Of a stretch of DNA of 64,000 bases, positions 1 to 10,960 are shown piece by piece. Positions within the stretch are counted from its first letter, which is position 1, and the number at the start of each line of letters is the position of its first letter. Below the pieces are notes generated by a model. It saw only the letters and a program-made list of their open reading frames with translations. It was not told the DNA's origin and made no database searches. Source of the stretch: Dermacentor variabilis (lineage: Eukaryota; Arthropoda; Arachnida; Ixodida; Ixodidae); contig NC_134570.1 of NCBI RefSeq assembly GCF_050947875.1, positions 244,396,584 to 244,460,583 of the forward strand. The letters are read 5' to 3'. Both the position numbers and the translations under genes were made by a program.

Positions 1-1200
1 TATTTTTCTGCACGAACGTGATGCACCGCTTCACTACTGCAAAAATAAAGGCCCTACGGTAAACCAAACTGAACAGCAAGAACATTTGGAACCAACAAGT
101 ACGAAATATGGATGAATTATCATGCTTGCAACTGTTTAATACATTAAATTCTGTACTTTCATTTCATTTTACCAAAGGATTATTCGGTTTTGTGGACGAA
201 AGAAGTTGCCAGTGGACTCAAAAAAGAAGTTTAATATGTATATTGATAAGGCTACTCAATCACCTACGACCACGGCTAGAATAAGATGAAAAATGAGACG
301 CGCGTTCCGATAACGCTCTTTCGTTCCTGGTTGTGTGTGTATAACGACAGCCTCGCAAGTGAAGGTTTATTTAGGAAACAACAACTGAGATCCTGACTGC
401 CCATATGTAATGTGGGATCTAGTTCGTTAAGTTGTGCCCGCCTGGAAGGTAATGAGACGGATGTTATATAACACCTCAAGCAGTGTGTTAAACGACTCAC
501 CGTTATTGCCGTTGCCAGCCGCAGCAAAATCTAGCTCCCATTTCGAAGCAGACGTGTTCCGAATGGCTCAAGACCGAAACCCAACTTCTGGGCTTACATG
601 TCCGCTTGCAAACACGTAACTTCACCCCAAGTTAAATAACGCGAGACATCGAAGCGCAAGAAACTAGTTTTAGAAACAAAGAAGCAACCAGTCTGAGTGT
701 ACGAACGAATGAATCCTTGCTGCCGTGCACTCGAAAATACCGGTAAAAATTTTAAATCCAGGCCAGAGGTCACGTGAAAGATCGATGATGCTGAACGCTA
801 TTTGCATTTATAATGACGAAGAAACAATAAACTTACTAACAAAGAGTACAATATCTAATTAGCAATGATAATTTTGCCCTGTTTTTTATGTAACAAAAAT
901 GCTTCGGTAATTGTAAGAGAAAGTTTGTAACATAAAATTGCGCTTATTACGATGCCTCTACCGGAAAATGTTGGAACTAACGTAAGCATCCCGAAGTGAT
1001 GCTACTACACTGGCTTTGTTAGCAGCGGCGCGCGGTAGATTTTTTCGCCCTCTGTGGCCGTTTGTTGAACTTGAGAGTGTGCTACCCCTGATGTACTCAC
1101 GAGAAGAAAAAAAATATCGCGTTCAGCTTGCTCCGCCGGCCGCCATTTCTGTTTTGGTGTCCCGCAGAAAACGCGAGACGAAAAAAATTGTTTTTTTCTT
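1..1200. other. No recognisable gene
   Basis: Composition is AT-rich and only short chance ORFs occur in all frames. I see no domain, splice-site pair or repeat boundary that can be supported here. Confidence 0.5.
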
Positions 1201-1214
1201 TTTGCGGGAAATTT

Positions 1215-1288
1215 AACCCGCGTAATGATCGCACCCCTGATTTTGCGTAAATTTTTCTGACAAAAAAAGTGCGATCATTATGCGAGTA
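1215..1288. repeat. Short inverted repeat, MITE-terminus-like
   Basis: Two arms of about 19 bp (1215-1233 and 1270-1288) are near-perfect reverse complements around the core GCGTAATGATCGCA, separated by about 36 bp. The arrangement suits the subterminal part of a DNA transposon or MITE. No partner end was found to define a whole element, so the family is unassigned. Confidence 0.5.
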
Positions 1289-1375
1289 AATACGGTATAT
1301 AAATCCTAGGCCACACAACCATGCAGCTATTTTCCCGCACCTGCTGAGAGAGCAGAAGAGGATACCAAATTCAGC

Positions 1376-1880
1376 ATGGTGCTTCATACGTGTCATGCGC
1401 TGTCAGCGTGGTTTATGCCATTCCACTCTCATCTGGTAAGACGTACATTGGCCAGACAGGGCGTTGCGTCAATGAGCAGCTCAGGGAACATGCGCAAAAA
1501 TAAACAAAAATGTAGATACAGGCGCGCACATATAAGCTCTTGTAACAATTGTGAGGCACGACTTGATGGGACGTCAATTCTTAGCAAAAGCAAAAATGAG
1601 CATGTGCGGCTTGCCTTAGAGGTCTACCACATAAAAAGACAAGGCGATGATTGTATCAGTGACACATCTTTGTCCCTGTACCTATCTGAATTTGACTTGC
1701 TACGTTTGCATATGTGATAATTTGGCAGGTCTCTGTAATGCAATCTGTGCACCTGGTTGTGTGGCCTAGGGTTTAGATATGCATCGACGACGAAGAAATA
1801 AAGAAGTTGTTTGTCAGCGCCAGTGTGTGTCGTATCTTCCTTTTATGGTCCGTCTTAGGTGTTTGCGCTGTAAGTTTGAG
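1376..1880 (+). mobile_element. Penelope-like element 3' fragment (GIY-YIG endonuclease relic)
   Basis: From about 1408 the reading VVYAIPLSSGKTYIGQTGRC matches the N-terminal GIY-YIG core of the endonuclease found at the C-terminus of Penelope-like retroelements. A stop at about 1500 ends that frame. Another frame continues the same domain (CEARLDGTSIL, then EVYHIKRQGDDCISDTSL) to the stop at 1715-1717, so at least one frameshift separates the halves. Downstream, near 1797-1880, an AATAAA is followed by a TCAGCGC motif that recurs after the two other Penelope fragments in this window. No reverse transcriptase part precedes it, so this is a 5'-truncated dead copy. The GIY-YIG call is firm; the 3' edge is a guess. 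Confidence 0.7.
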
Positions 1881-2227
1881 TTCAGAACATTTGGCAGTGC
1901 TGCCTCGATTTGCACTATAGACCTGATTTTTTATAGCCTCGTAGCGCAAGTGTCAGCTACACTGCTGCTCTCGACACAAGGTGCTGCATTCTGGGAAGGA
2001 CTCCGGGAGACAGAGAAAATGGCCGCACTGGCGGGTGTGTTTGCGTGTTGTGTTTTTAGACGTGTTCTTGCCGTATCTTCTGAGGAGGTTGTAGAAAGGT
2101 TATTTGTACAAGTGGCTTTGTGCCGTCATTGGCTACACCAATTACCAGCGAACAAGGAAGCTGCTCATGCAGGAACCCTGCAATCGACGTTTACGAAGAC
2201 ACGAAAAGTTTGTATTTGTGTGTATTT
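1881..2227. other. Unassigned spacer upstream of RTE copy 1
   Basis: An open frame on the plus strand (1779-2270) covers this interval, but its translation shows no motif I recognise and it runs into the RTE in the wrong frame. I treat it as chance. Confidence 0.4.
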
Positions 2228-3247
2228 GAAACCTCAGCAGTCATGGAGGCATTACGGAATCAGGGTGTAGATGAGCCATATGTAAAAATACTGGAAGATA
2301 TCTATAGCGGCTCCACAGCCACCGTAGTCCTCCATAAAGCAAGCAACAAAATCCCAATAAAGAAAGGCGTCAGGCAGGGAGATACGATATCTCCAATGCT
2401 CTTCACAGCGTGTTTACAGGAGGTATTCAGAGACCTGGATTGGGAAGAATTGGGGATAAAAGTTAATGGAGAATACCTTAGTAACTTGCGATTCGCTGAT
2501 GATATTGCCTTGCTTAGTAACTCAGGGGACCAATTGCAATGCATGCTCACTGACCTGGAGAGGCAAAGCAGAAGAGTGGGCCTAAAAATTAATATGCAGA
2601 AAACTAAAGTAATGCTTAACAGTCTCGGGAGAGAACAGCAATTTAGAATAGGCAGCGAGGCACTGGAAGTCGTAAGGGAATACATCTACTTAGGGCAGGT
2701 AGTGACGGCGGATCCGGATCATGCGACGGAAATAATCAGAAGAATAAGAATGGGCTGGAGTGCGTTTGGCAGGCATTCCCAAATCATGAACAGCAGGTTG
2801 CCGTTATCCCTCAAGAGAAAAGTATATAATAGCTGTGTCTTACCAGTACTCACCTACGGGGCAGAAACCTGGAGGCTTACGAAAAGGGTTCTACTCAAAT
2901 TGAGGACGACACAACGAGCTATGGAAAGAAGAATGATAGGTGTAACGTTAAGGGATAAGAAAAGAGCAGATTGGGTGAGGGAACAAATGCGAGTTAATGA
3001 CATCTTAGTTGAAATCAAGAAAAAGAAATGGGCATGGGCAGGACATGTAATGAGGAGGGAAGATAACCGATGGTCATTAAGGGTTACGGACTGGATCCCA
3101 AGAGAAGGGAAGCATAGCAGGGGGCGGCAGAAAGTCAGGTGGGCGGATGAGATTAAGAAGTTTGCAGGGACGGCATGGCCACAATTAGTACATGACCGGG
3201 GTTGTTGGAGAAGCATGGGAGAGGCCTTTGCCCTGCAGTGGGCGTAA
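2228..3247 (+). CDS. RTE reverse transcriptase, C-terminal two thirds (partial)
   Basis: The frame is open without interruption for 339 codons. It carries the RT palm segment with the catalytic FADD box (LRFADDIALL), preceded by the RQGDTISPMLF motif, then a thumb region and the C-terminal part with YNSCVLPVLTYGAETWR and WAWAGHVMRREDNRW, typical of RTE-clade ORFs. The endonuclease and RT fingers are missing. The frame extends upstream of 2228 into non-RTE sequence (an ATG at 2120 is in frame), giving a fortuitous 375-codon ORF fusing about 36 flanking codons to the RT. Nothing indicates that the fusion is expressed. It would encode RT without endonuclease, so it is not autonomous. Confidence 0.8.
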   Translation, partial: ETSAVMEALRNQGVDEPYVKILEDIYSGSTATVVLHKASNKIPIKKGVRQGDTISPMLFTACLQEVFRDLDWEELGIKVNGEYLSNLRFADDIALLSNSGDQLQCMLTDLERQSRRVGLKINMQKTKVMLNSLGREQQFRIGSEALEVVREYIYLGQVVTADPDHATEIIRRIRMGWSAFGRHSQIMNSRLPLSLKRKVYNSCVLPVLTYGAETWRLTKRVLLKLRTTQRAMERRMIGVTLRDKKRADWVREQMRVNDILVEIKKKKWAWAGHVMRREDNRWSLRVTDWIPREGKHSRGRQKVRWADEIKKFAGTAWPQLVHDRGCWRSMGEAFALQWA

Positions 3248-3273
3248 CCAGGCTGATGATGATGATGATGATG
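2228..3273 (+). mobile_element. RTE LINE copy 1, 5'-truncated
   Basis: The segment is closely similar to 52,828-53,872 and begins abruptly within the RT domain, as expected from 5' truncation during target-primed reverse transcription. It ends in a (TGA)n tail at about 3252-3273 directly after the ORF stop, a 3' end shared by all four RTE copies here. Divergence from the long copy looks like only a few percent by eye, so the insertion is probably young. The TA-flanked foldback MITE starts immediately after the tail. Confidence 0.85.
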
Positions 3274-3275
3274 TA

Positions 3276-3502
3276 CAGGCGCCGACAAAAGTGGTATACT
3301 CCACGCAGCGGGAGCCGGTGCAACGGCAAACTGTATCGCAACGCCATCTACAGGCAGCATCTGGGATCGAGAGAGCCAATGGGTGTCCTTTATTATCTGC
3401 AGGCATTTCGCTTGACTCGTGTCAGTGTAGATGGCGTTGCGATGCAGTGTGCCACTGCTCCGGCTCCCGCTGTGTGGAGTATACCACTTTTGTCGGCGCC
3501 TG
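3276..3502. mobile_element. Foldback MITE with TA target duplication
   Basis: Both ends are long imperfect inverted repeats of about 80 bp, beginning CAGGCGCCGACAAAAGTGG on the left and its complement on the right. The element is 227 bp with a short unique centre and is flanked by TA on both sides (3274-3275, 3503-3504), as for Tc1/mariner-type MITEs. It codes for nothing. It sits directly against the (TGA)n tail of RTE copy 1. Confidence 0.75.
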
Positions 3503-3504
3503 TA

Positions 3505-5750
3505 CATTTTCTGGGCACACAAGGTTCCTGCGGCACCTGAGAAATGACTGTGTAGGATAGTGGCTTTCACATGAAAAGTCTTCGTGCCCAGCAAGCTTGC
3601 TCAAGTGGTTATTCGTTTTGTTTTGAACTATGCGACAGTGTGCATGTTGCCTTCCCGCGCTGCAGGCTTGTGATAAAAGCATAACAGCGCCGTTTAAGAC
3701 CTTTCTGGAGTCTTTGTTTTGCATCTGCGCAGTTCACTTTCTGAACAGAAAGCCCACAGAGGTCAACCCGTACCCGAAACTATGTTTTGGATACTAAAGT
3801 AAGGTAAACAAAGCTTTCGGATGCGCGTGTCGACTCCGTAACTTACGCAGTGGTTGTTCAGTTACGGCAATTAAACAAGCCTGCATGGAACTTGACGGTT
3901 TTTCATGCACATGAATGAGCCACATTTGAGTACTTATGACAGCAAGAAGAGAAAGCAGCATATGGCTAGCTTGCACAGATACAGGGCTGCACACACATCA
4001 ATGCCTAATTTGATCTTTTTTTTCTTTCTTTTGTGCAATATGTGGGGGTGCTTGAACTGCTAGAATTGTGCGATGCTTACACTCAGCCACATGAGGGGCT
4101 TGTTCAGCCAAGCCTAACAGAGCCGGTACTCCCTTCAGCAATATCGTACATGGACAGGCAAATTATTGTGTGTTCATTGTTGATTTCGAAGGAGAAAAAA
4201 TAAAATGAATAAGTAACTGGCAGCACACATGACATCAAATGTAATGCTTTTATCTTGTGCGCACCGCACTGGCCCACTAATTGTTTATGTTGACGAGGGT
4301 GTCCGTTGTAAGTGGGAAATGCTGCTCATACTTGCTTCATGTCGAAGTCTTATGTGAGCGCATAGGAGTTAGAGCTCTCCCTGTGACTGCGTGCAGCTTA
4401 CATAATGTAGAAAATAACTTTATTGTACTCATATTGATCGGGGTATGTTAAAAATCACATGGTGGTGATGATGACAAAGCAGGGTAAAAATGCTGTGCAA
4501 TTTGTCAAGGTAGTGCGTGGCACGATTATGATGCTTGTTTTTAAACAAAATTGCTGGCTTTCCCGTAACCAAAAGTAGGTGTAAGCATGAAATGGCTACC
4601 AGCAAAGCCTATTGTTTGGAGATGATACTAGCCTCAATCTTAAAATGGGTGTAGTGCATGTTCGCAACGGCACACCTCACCACATCACACCGCACCATGC
4701 CATACTGTGTACTGGTTCATGTGGACAGAATAGTTTCCTGTCACAGACAGTACCTCATTGCAAGTCTTGTCTCGGTTAAACAGCCATCCGCGGTGTGTAG
4801 GGTGCTGCCAGCTTGGATGTTGGTGGACGCTGCTGGCATGCTGGATGCGCCAGGGACCTCATGGACTGCTGGCATTGAAAAGAGAACAGGCAACTCTGTC
4901 TCAGTGCTAAAAGATGACAATCAAATGTATAGTGCCCTGTATCTATGTTTTGAACATCACTATAGGAAATGACAAATGAAAACTTCAGCGTACTAGAAGT
5001 TACAGCTTGAGTGATATTGTAAACAAACATTTGGAAGAACACGGAAGCAGTATTTTTTGTAACTTGTTTGGGAGGTCGCTAGCATGTGTAGTGCAGTCTT
5101 GACTGGTTGCTTGTATGATCTCGTTTTGTTTTCACAACTTGCCCGGATGTTCTCATCTGAGTGCCCATATAACAGCTCTGGCTTTTGGCTTAAGAGCACT
5201 TGAAAGTTGCCAACAATGGGAGCTAAAAGCATTTCGTGCTTAATACAAGGTATAGCATACTACATGTCCTCTAGTATCTTTAATACAAATCTTGAAGCCC
5301 TAAAAAACATCTATGGTTAGGCAGATCTTGAAGAAAAAAGCTTCGCCAAGTGCAGGACGTTGTAACTGCAGTGAAGCAGACATATTTTTGCACCGTCCTG
5401 AGAGATTTATATCATTGAGATTCTACTGTGTTCGTTGTTTGCAATACGTCTGGTAGTGGCCCATTGTGCAAGACTGTAGCCAGGAGCCAGCAGAGATGAC
5501 AATGGAGCGACCACAATGGCAATGCGGTGACTCTCTGATGACAACACACTGACAGACGATGATGGAATGTAGGGATGGTCAATGAATTTTTTATTCAATT
5601 AATGCTTTATCATTCATCATTTTTGCCTTTCATTGATTAATTGCTTCGATGCCAGGTTTTGATTGAATAATTGATCTATCGAAATTTTTGCCGGGCACGT
5701 TAAAAACATTGAAACACAGTTATCTGCTTTTGTAGGAACCTATTTTAATG
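3505..5750. other. No recognisable gene
   Basis: Only short unrelated ORFs (up to about 100 codons) without motifs. A bipartite AT-rich stretch near 5575-5700 with repeated ATTGATTAATT-like words resembles a decayed repeat, but I cannot name it. Confidence 0.45.
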
Positions 5751-5751
5751 T

Positions 5752-6296
5752 TTGCCATATGCATACGGCAGACATTGTGAGCTCCTAAATGGGAGCTTAC
5801 CATTATCATCGAAAAGGAAAGTATACAATCAGTGCATTTTACCAGTGCTGACATACAGCGCAGAGACTTGGAGGCTGACAAAAAAGCTTGAGAACAAGTT
5901 AAGGACCGTGCAAAGAGCGATGGAACGAAAAATGCTAGAGGCATAACTTTAAGAGACAGAAAGAGAGCAGTTTGGATCAGAGAGCAAACGGACATAGACA
6001 ATATTCTAATACATTAAGAAAAAAAAATGGCACTGTGCAGGTCATGTAATGCGCAGACTAGATAACCGTTGGACTATTAGGGTAACAGAATGGGTTATTA
6101 GGGTAACAGAATGGGTACCAAGAGAAGGGAAGCGCAGTAGAGGACGGCAGAAGACTAGATGGAGTGACGAAATTAGGAAATTTGCTGGTGCTATTTGGAG
6201 TCGGTTGACGCAGGACAGGGGTAATTGGAGATCGCAGGGAAAAGCCTTTGTCCTGCAGTGGGCATGAATAGGCTGATGATGACGATGATGATGATT
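5752..6296 (+). mobile_element. RTE LINE copy 2, 3' end only
   Basis: The segment holds the C-terminal part of the RTE ORF. YNQCILPVLTYSAETWRLTKK occupies one frame until a stop at 5944-5946, and VTEWVPREGKRSRGRQKTRW continues in another frame to the stop at about 6267. It is followed by a (TGA/CGA)n tail to 6296. It belongs to a different subfamily from copies 1 and 4 and is closer to copy 3. A 21-bp unit encoding IRVTEWV is tandemly duplicated in frame at about 6079-6120. It is a pseudogene. Confidence 0.8.
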
Positions 6297-7330
6297 TTAA
6301 TGTTTGAGAGGCGGAACCAAATTAGAAATACACGTGTATTAGCCCTGAGACCTGTGTGTGGTGTCCCCTTGCGTGTGATGTCAGACGGGGGACTCTGCGG
6401 CTGCGCCGAGCGTGCACTCGCTACGTAAAGGCAACTTAACGCTGTCGGCCTCTTTTTGAGTCTTTGAAATGTGACTCTGCAGGTTTGCAGAACAGTATAT
6501 ACGGAATGTTACAGGATACTATTTTCTGTTAAATCAAGCGAGTTGCCGTCATCACGCGTAGTGTTGATTGCCCGTGGGGTCGTTTGCTATAGTCAATTTG
6601 TGCACATGCGTATGCGGTGTGGGTTTCTCATCATTGCTCTTCCGTTTCACAGCACACTCACAACGCCCCTTTTCAAGGCCCCCCCTTTTTTTTTTCAAGG
6701 CCCCTTTTCACAAGGCCCCTTTTCGACGATGAACTGCAGCATTTACCCTTAAGCTACTGCATCTGCACTGTAATACTGTGTTTGTCTGTCCAGTGCATGT
6801 GCATGTTCGGTCGTCCTCTCCGTTTTGGTCGCACATTCCTGTGTTGTGCCTAGTGCGTTAAGCATATCACGAAAAACGTTTGTTGCCATTTTCGGGAAAT
6901 GAGGTGGTCGCTGCGGTGTGTTAATGGATGCACTGCTTTAGTAGCATTGACCCAATAATGTGGTCTGGAATGTCTGATAGAAGAGCATACAAAATTATTG
7001 GGCAAAACAAAGTTACGTAGTCTTGTGTTGCTGTGCTGAGCTTCGCAAGCGATGAGATATAGCGTTTAAAAACAGGTGAGAAACTTTGCTTAGATCACTG
7101 TTTTCTATACACTTGGTTCTGTAAGCACGTCATATGTGTTTTAAACTAAAACTAGAGAGTTTTAGTAATCAAGGAATGAGACATTCAGGCTGGCTGGTAG
7201 TTAACTGAATAAGTAGCTGGAGCACTGAACACTCTAGGAAGAAAAATAAAGGAGGGGGTTTGAGCAGGGGGTGGGAGAGTGGACTTACCAAGGCACAATA
7301 AGATGACCACAGGTGTTCCTGCATTTTCCT
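6297..7330. other. No gene; includes low-complexity CAAGGCCCCTTTT tract
   Basis: No supported coding region. At about 6670-6725 a CAAGGCCCC(T)n word repeats three or four times with a T homopolymer. The rest is anonymous. Confidence 0.45.
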
Positions 7331-7620
7331 CATTTTATATAGAGGAAGAAACTTTAATAAAGAATGATCCGGCAGTTTTTGTTGTGGTGGCCTCAGGTGC
7401 CGGCTCGAAGTCCTTGGACTCGGGCGGCATCTTCAGCTTGCCGGACAGCCCAGAGCTGGTCTGCCATCTCTGAACTTTTGAGAGCTGCCTCCCAGCGGCG
7501 GCGACGCCGATGGAGAAGGTCCCCGGCGGCTCCCGCAGCCGAGGCTGCGTCGGGAAGAAGCGAGCTCGAGGCTTCCTGTACTCTGGCAATGGCCACAATT
7601 ATGGACGCGTCGCGAACAGA
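7330..7620 (-). pseudogene. LINE ORF2 C-terminal end fragment (I-type)
   Basis: The minus-strand frame ending with the stop at 7393-7395 reads WEAALKSSEMADQLWAVRQA and then AEDAARVQGL just before the stop. The same kind of terminus (WEAALSSTEPDLQLRLVNWH) closes ORF2 of the RNase H LINE at about 62,605-62,723, so this is best read as the last about 70 codons of a related LINE plus its 3' UTR. It carries nothing of RT or endonuclease, as expected of a severely 5'-truncated copy. The link to LINE ORF2 is inferred from the in-window match. Confidence 0.6.
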
Positions 7621-8042
7621 GGTGGTTTCAGTGCTGTTGTTGCCGGCTCTTTTTATAACAATATTTTTATTTTTATGCTGATGAAGTCAAGTCTTCCGAG
7701 TGGTCTCCGGTAGTCGTAGTCTGAAAGTGCGTTGAAGAGAAATAGTTCTATGCTATCCTAAACAAACAATATTTTTGCATCAGAAATTGGTAATGAGATT
7801 TACTTGCAAGAAAATAGTGTAACACATGCTTGATGATTGTGAAACAGTAGAGCAAGGTGCAACTAATGTTCGAGATAAACCTTTTTCTCACTTATAAAGA
7901 TTAGATTTTTCTGGAGGGATAAAGCTTTATGTACGCAACACCAGGTGACTAGAATTGTGAGCGAAGTTTGAAATTGTGCTCAACTACAATGCCACTTAGC
8001 TGACACAAAATTTTGAGGATCTTAAAATTGGCATAGAGTCTC
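7621..8042. other. No recognisable gene
   Basis: AT-rich sequence between the LINE 3' fragment and the TIR element; nothing identifiable. Confidence 0.45.
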
Positions 8043-8675
8043 CAGGGTGTCTACCAACCGCCAAAACCGGGAATTCTCAGGGATTTTGAGTAGTCTGGAA
8101 AAACTCAAAGAAAACTCAGGGAATTTATGCCTCTATCAGGGAAAATCAGCTCTAATTTTATTGAAAGGGGCGAAAGTCATAGTAATGCTGGCTCGAGTAA
8201 CAGACAGGAATCGTAATGAATCGTCTTTGATGCCCTGTCATCGGCTGGAGGAGTTGCCACTGTACAGTCAACGACCGACTTTCCGGATTCCCGATAATTT
8301 GGACGGCTTCGCGGCACCACCACGTACCCGATAGAGTCAAGTATTAGAACGTCTGAAATTTCTAACGCAAGAACTCTTCATTGTCCGATTTTCCGGACGT
8401 TTTGCCATGACCGCAGGTCCAAAGCGGCATTAATCAAAGCCACCACCGCTACCATTTTGATTACCTCGACGCGTCGAACCGGCGCTCTTGCATGCAGATC
8501 CACTGTCAGCCATAGCCACCACTGCGGCAACGCTAGGCCGAGCTGCTTCGACATTTGCTATGAAGCTTCTTGCCGTTGGGTGCCGTGTTTTTTATTGAAA
8601 GGATTCGCCGCTGTCAGCAATGGCATGGACTCCGCCTTTGTGGTCCTCACGATTGGCTTAGAAGCTTGGAAAGCA

Positions 8676-10960
8676 TGTCATCATCCTCATCATCAGCCTG
8701 TTTCATGTGTACTGCAGGACGAAGGCCTTTCCCTGCTATCTCCAATTGCCCCTCTCCTGTGCTGACCGATTCCAACAAGCGTGTGCCAATTTCCTAATTT
8801 CATTGCTCCACCTAGTCTTGTGTCATCCTCGATTGCGTTTCCTTTCTCTTGGTACCCATTCTGTAACCCTAATGGTCCAACGGTTATCTAACCGGGGCGT
8901 TACATGACCTACCCAGCTCCATTTTTTCCTCTTGATGTCAATTAGGATATCGTCTATACCCGTCTGCTCGCTGATCCAAGCCGCTCTCTTTCTGTCTCTT
9001 AATGTTATGCCTAGCAACCTTCGTTCCATCGCTCTTTGCGCGGTCCTTAACTTGTTCTCAAGCTTCTTTGTCAGTCTCCAAGTTTCTGCCCCATATATCA
9101 GCACTGGTAAAATGCACTTATTATACACTTTCCTTTTCAATGATAATGGTAAGCTTCCAGTCAGGAGCTGGCAATGTCTACCGTACGAGATCCAACCCAT
9201 TTTTATTCTTCTGTGAATTTCCTTCTCATGATCAGGGTTCCCTGTGATTAATTGACCTAGACAAACGTACTCCTTCACAGACTCTAGAGGCCGACTGGTG
9301 ATCTTGAACTCTTATTCCTTTGCCTGGCTATTTATCATTATCTTTGTCTGGATCATTATCTGGATATTAATCTTCAACCACACTCTTACACTCTCTCTGT
9401 TAAGGTCGTCAATCATTTGTTGTAACTCGTCTGCATTGTTGCTGAATGCAACTATGTCATCAGCAAACCCAAGGTTGCTGAGATATTCGCCGTCAATATT
9501 TACTCCTAAGCCTTCCCAGTTTAATAGCTTGAATACTTCTAAGCATGCACTGAATAGCATGGGAGAGATTGTGTCTCCCTGTCTAACCCCTTTCTTTATA
9601 GGTATCTTCCTGCTTTTCCTGTGTAGAATTAAGGTAGCTGTAGAACCTCTGTAGATATTTTCCAAGGTATTTACGTAAGCGTTCTGTACTCCTTGATTAT
9701 GTAATGCCTCTATGACTGCTGGTATCTCTACTGAATCAAATGCCTTTTCGTAATGTATGAAAGCCATGTCGAGATGCTTATTGTACTCTGTGGATTTCTC
9801 GATAACCTGATTGATGACATGGATGTGATCCATTGTAGAGTATCCCTCCTGAAGCCAGCCTGTTTCCTTGGTTGACTAAAGTCCAGTGTTGCCCTTATTC
9901 TGTAGGAGGTTATTTTGGTTGTAATGAAAAAGAAGAGCACAAGGACAAGGCCAGCCACATAGTCTGTTCCAAGGAGGTTAAAGAAAAAAGTTTTTCTGTA
10001 ACCTCCTTGGTCTGTTCCATGCCTGCAGTGCAACCAGTAAGCCAGCCGGATCGCCAGTGCTTAGCACGAGTGTGAGCCGTTCGGGCAACCAGCTGTGTCT
10101 GCTCTGCGTCACCTGCCTTCTCGGTTACAAACAGACGCTTCCATCTGAACTGTTCAATACACCTCATTACATGGTAAATATCTTATATAATAGTGGGAGT
10201 AAGCTAATGGGCCTATAATTTTTCAATTCTTTAACATCTCCCTTTTTGTGTGGATTAGTATACGTTTGCATTCTTCGAGTTTTGGGACCCTTGCAGTCGA
10301 TAGACACTTCGTATAAAGAGCCGCCAGTTTTCCAAGCATTATGTAACATACATGTTTGATTAAATCGACTGTTATTCCATCTTCTCCTGCTGCTCTTCCC
10401 TGTTTCATGTCTTTCAGGGTCCTTCTGACCTCATCGCTAGTTATAGGAGTAATTTCTGCATCCTGTTCATTACTGCTTGTAATTGGGGTATCCTGGCTCC
10501 TCTGGGTACTGTGCAGGTCAGTATAGAATTCTTCCGCTGCTTTTACTATATCTTTGAGACTGCTGATGATATTACCTTGCTTATCTTTTAGTGCATACAT
10601 ATTGGTTTGTCCTATGCCAAGTTTCTTTCTCACTGATTTCAGGCTGTGTCCATTTTTACGGTTTCTTCAGTTTTTCTCACATTATAGTTTCGAATATCAC
10701 TTATTTTCGCCTTGTTGATCAGTTTCGACATTCCGCGAATTCTGTCTTATCGCTTGAGTTGGATACTTTCATTTATTGTCGTTTCTTTATTAGGCCCTTT
10801 GTTACTTGGGAGAGCTTGCCTACTGGTTGCCTTGGTGCATGGCGTCCCACTTCAACTGCGGCCTCTGAAGCCAACCTAGTTACAGTTTAATTCATTAGGT
10901 CTATGCCATCATCATCTAAGGCTACATATTTGTATGAGGCATTGCATAATGCCAGTTCCC
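8676..10960 (-). mobile_element. RTE LINE copy 3, minus strand, 5'-truncated and broken
   Basis: The 3' end is marked by the complement of a (TGA)n tail at 8676-8700. Reading upstream on the minus strand come the C-terminal region (YNKCILPVLIYGAETWRLTKK; 8823-9278), the RT palm (RQGDTISPMLFSACLEVF with LGFADDIVAF; 9312-9833), the RT fingers (NYRPISLLPLLYKIF; about 10,170-10,350) and the linker upstream of RT (MRKKLGIGQTNMYALKDKQG; 10,223-10,633). A degraded linker continues to about 10,960. The endonuclease is absent. Frameshifts separate each block and a foreign insert splits the RT at 9910-10,168. It is a dead copy inside the Tigger-like shell. Confidence 0.8.
9910..10168. mobile_element. 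About 260-bp insertion inside RTE copy 3, with a 42-nt hairpin
   Basis: RTE homology stops after the LLYKIF motif and resumes with RATLDFSQPRKQAGF, so the sequence between is inserted. It contains a near-perfect hairpin at 9969-10,010: 20-nt arms starting CCAAGGAGGTTA around a 2-nt centre, with one mismatch. A word TCTGTTCC follows and precedes the hairpin. The insert matches nothing I recognise and target duplications are not evident. Confidence 0.5.

Noticed and set aside
1779..2270. 163-codon ORF as a gene
   Set aside because: No domain and overlaps Penelope 3' sequence and RTE in a different frame.
3165..3350. ORFs with poly-His or poly-Ser runs near the RTE tail
   Set aside because: They arise from translating the (TGA)n microsatellite in other frames.
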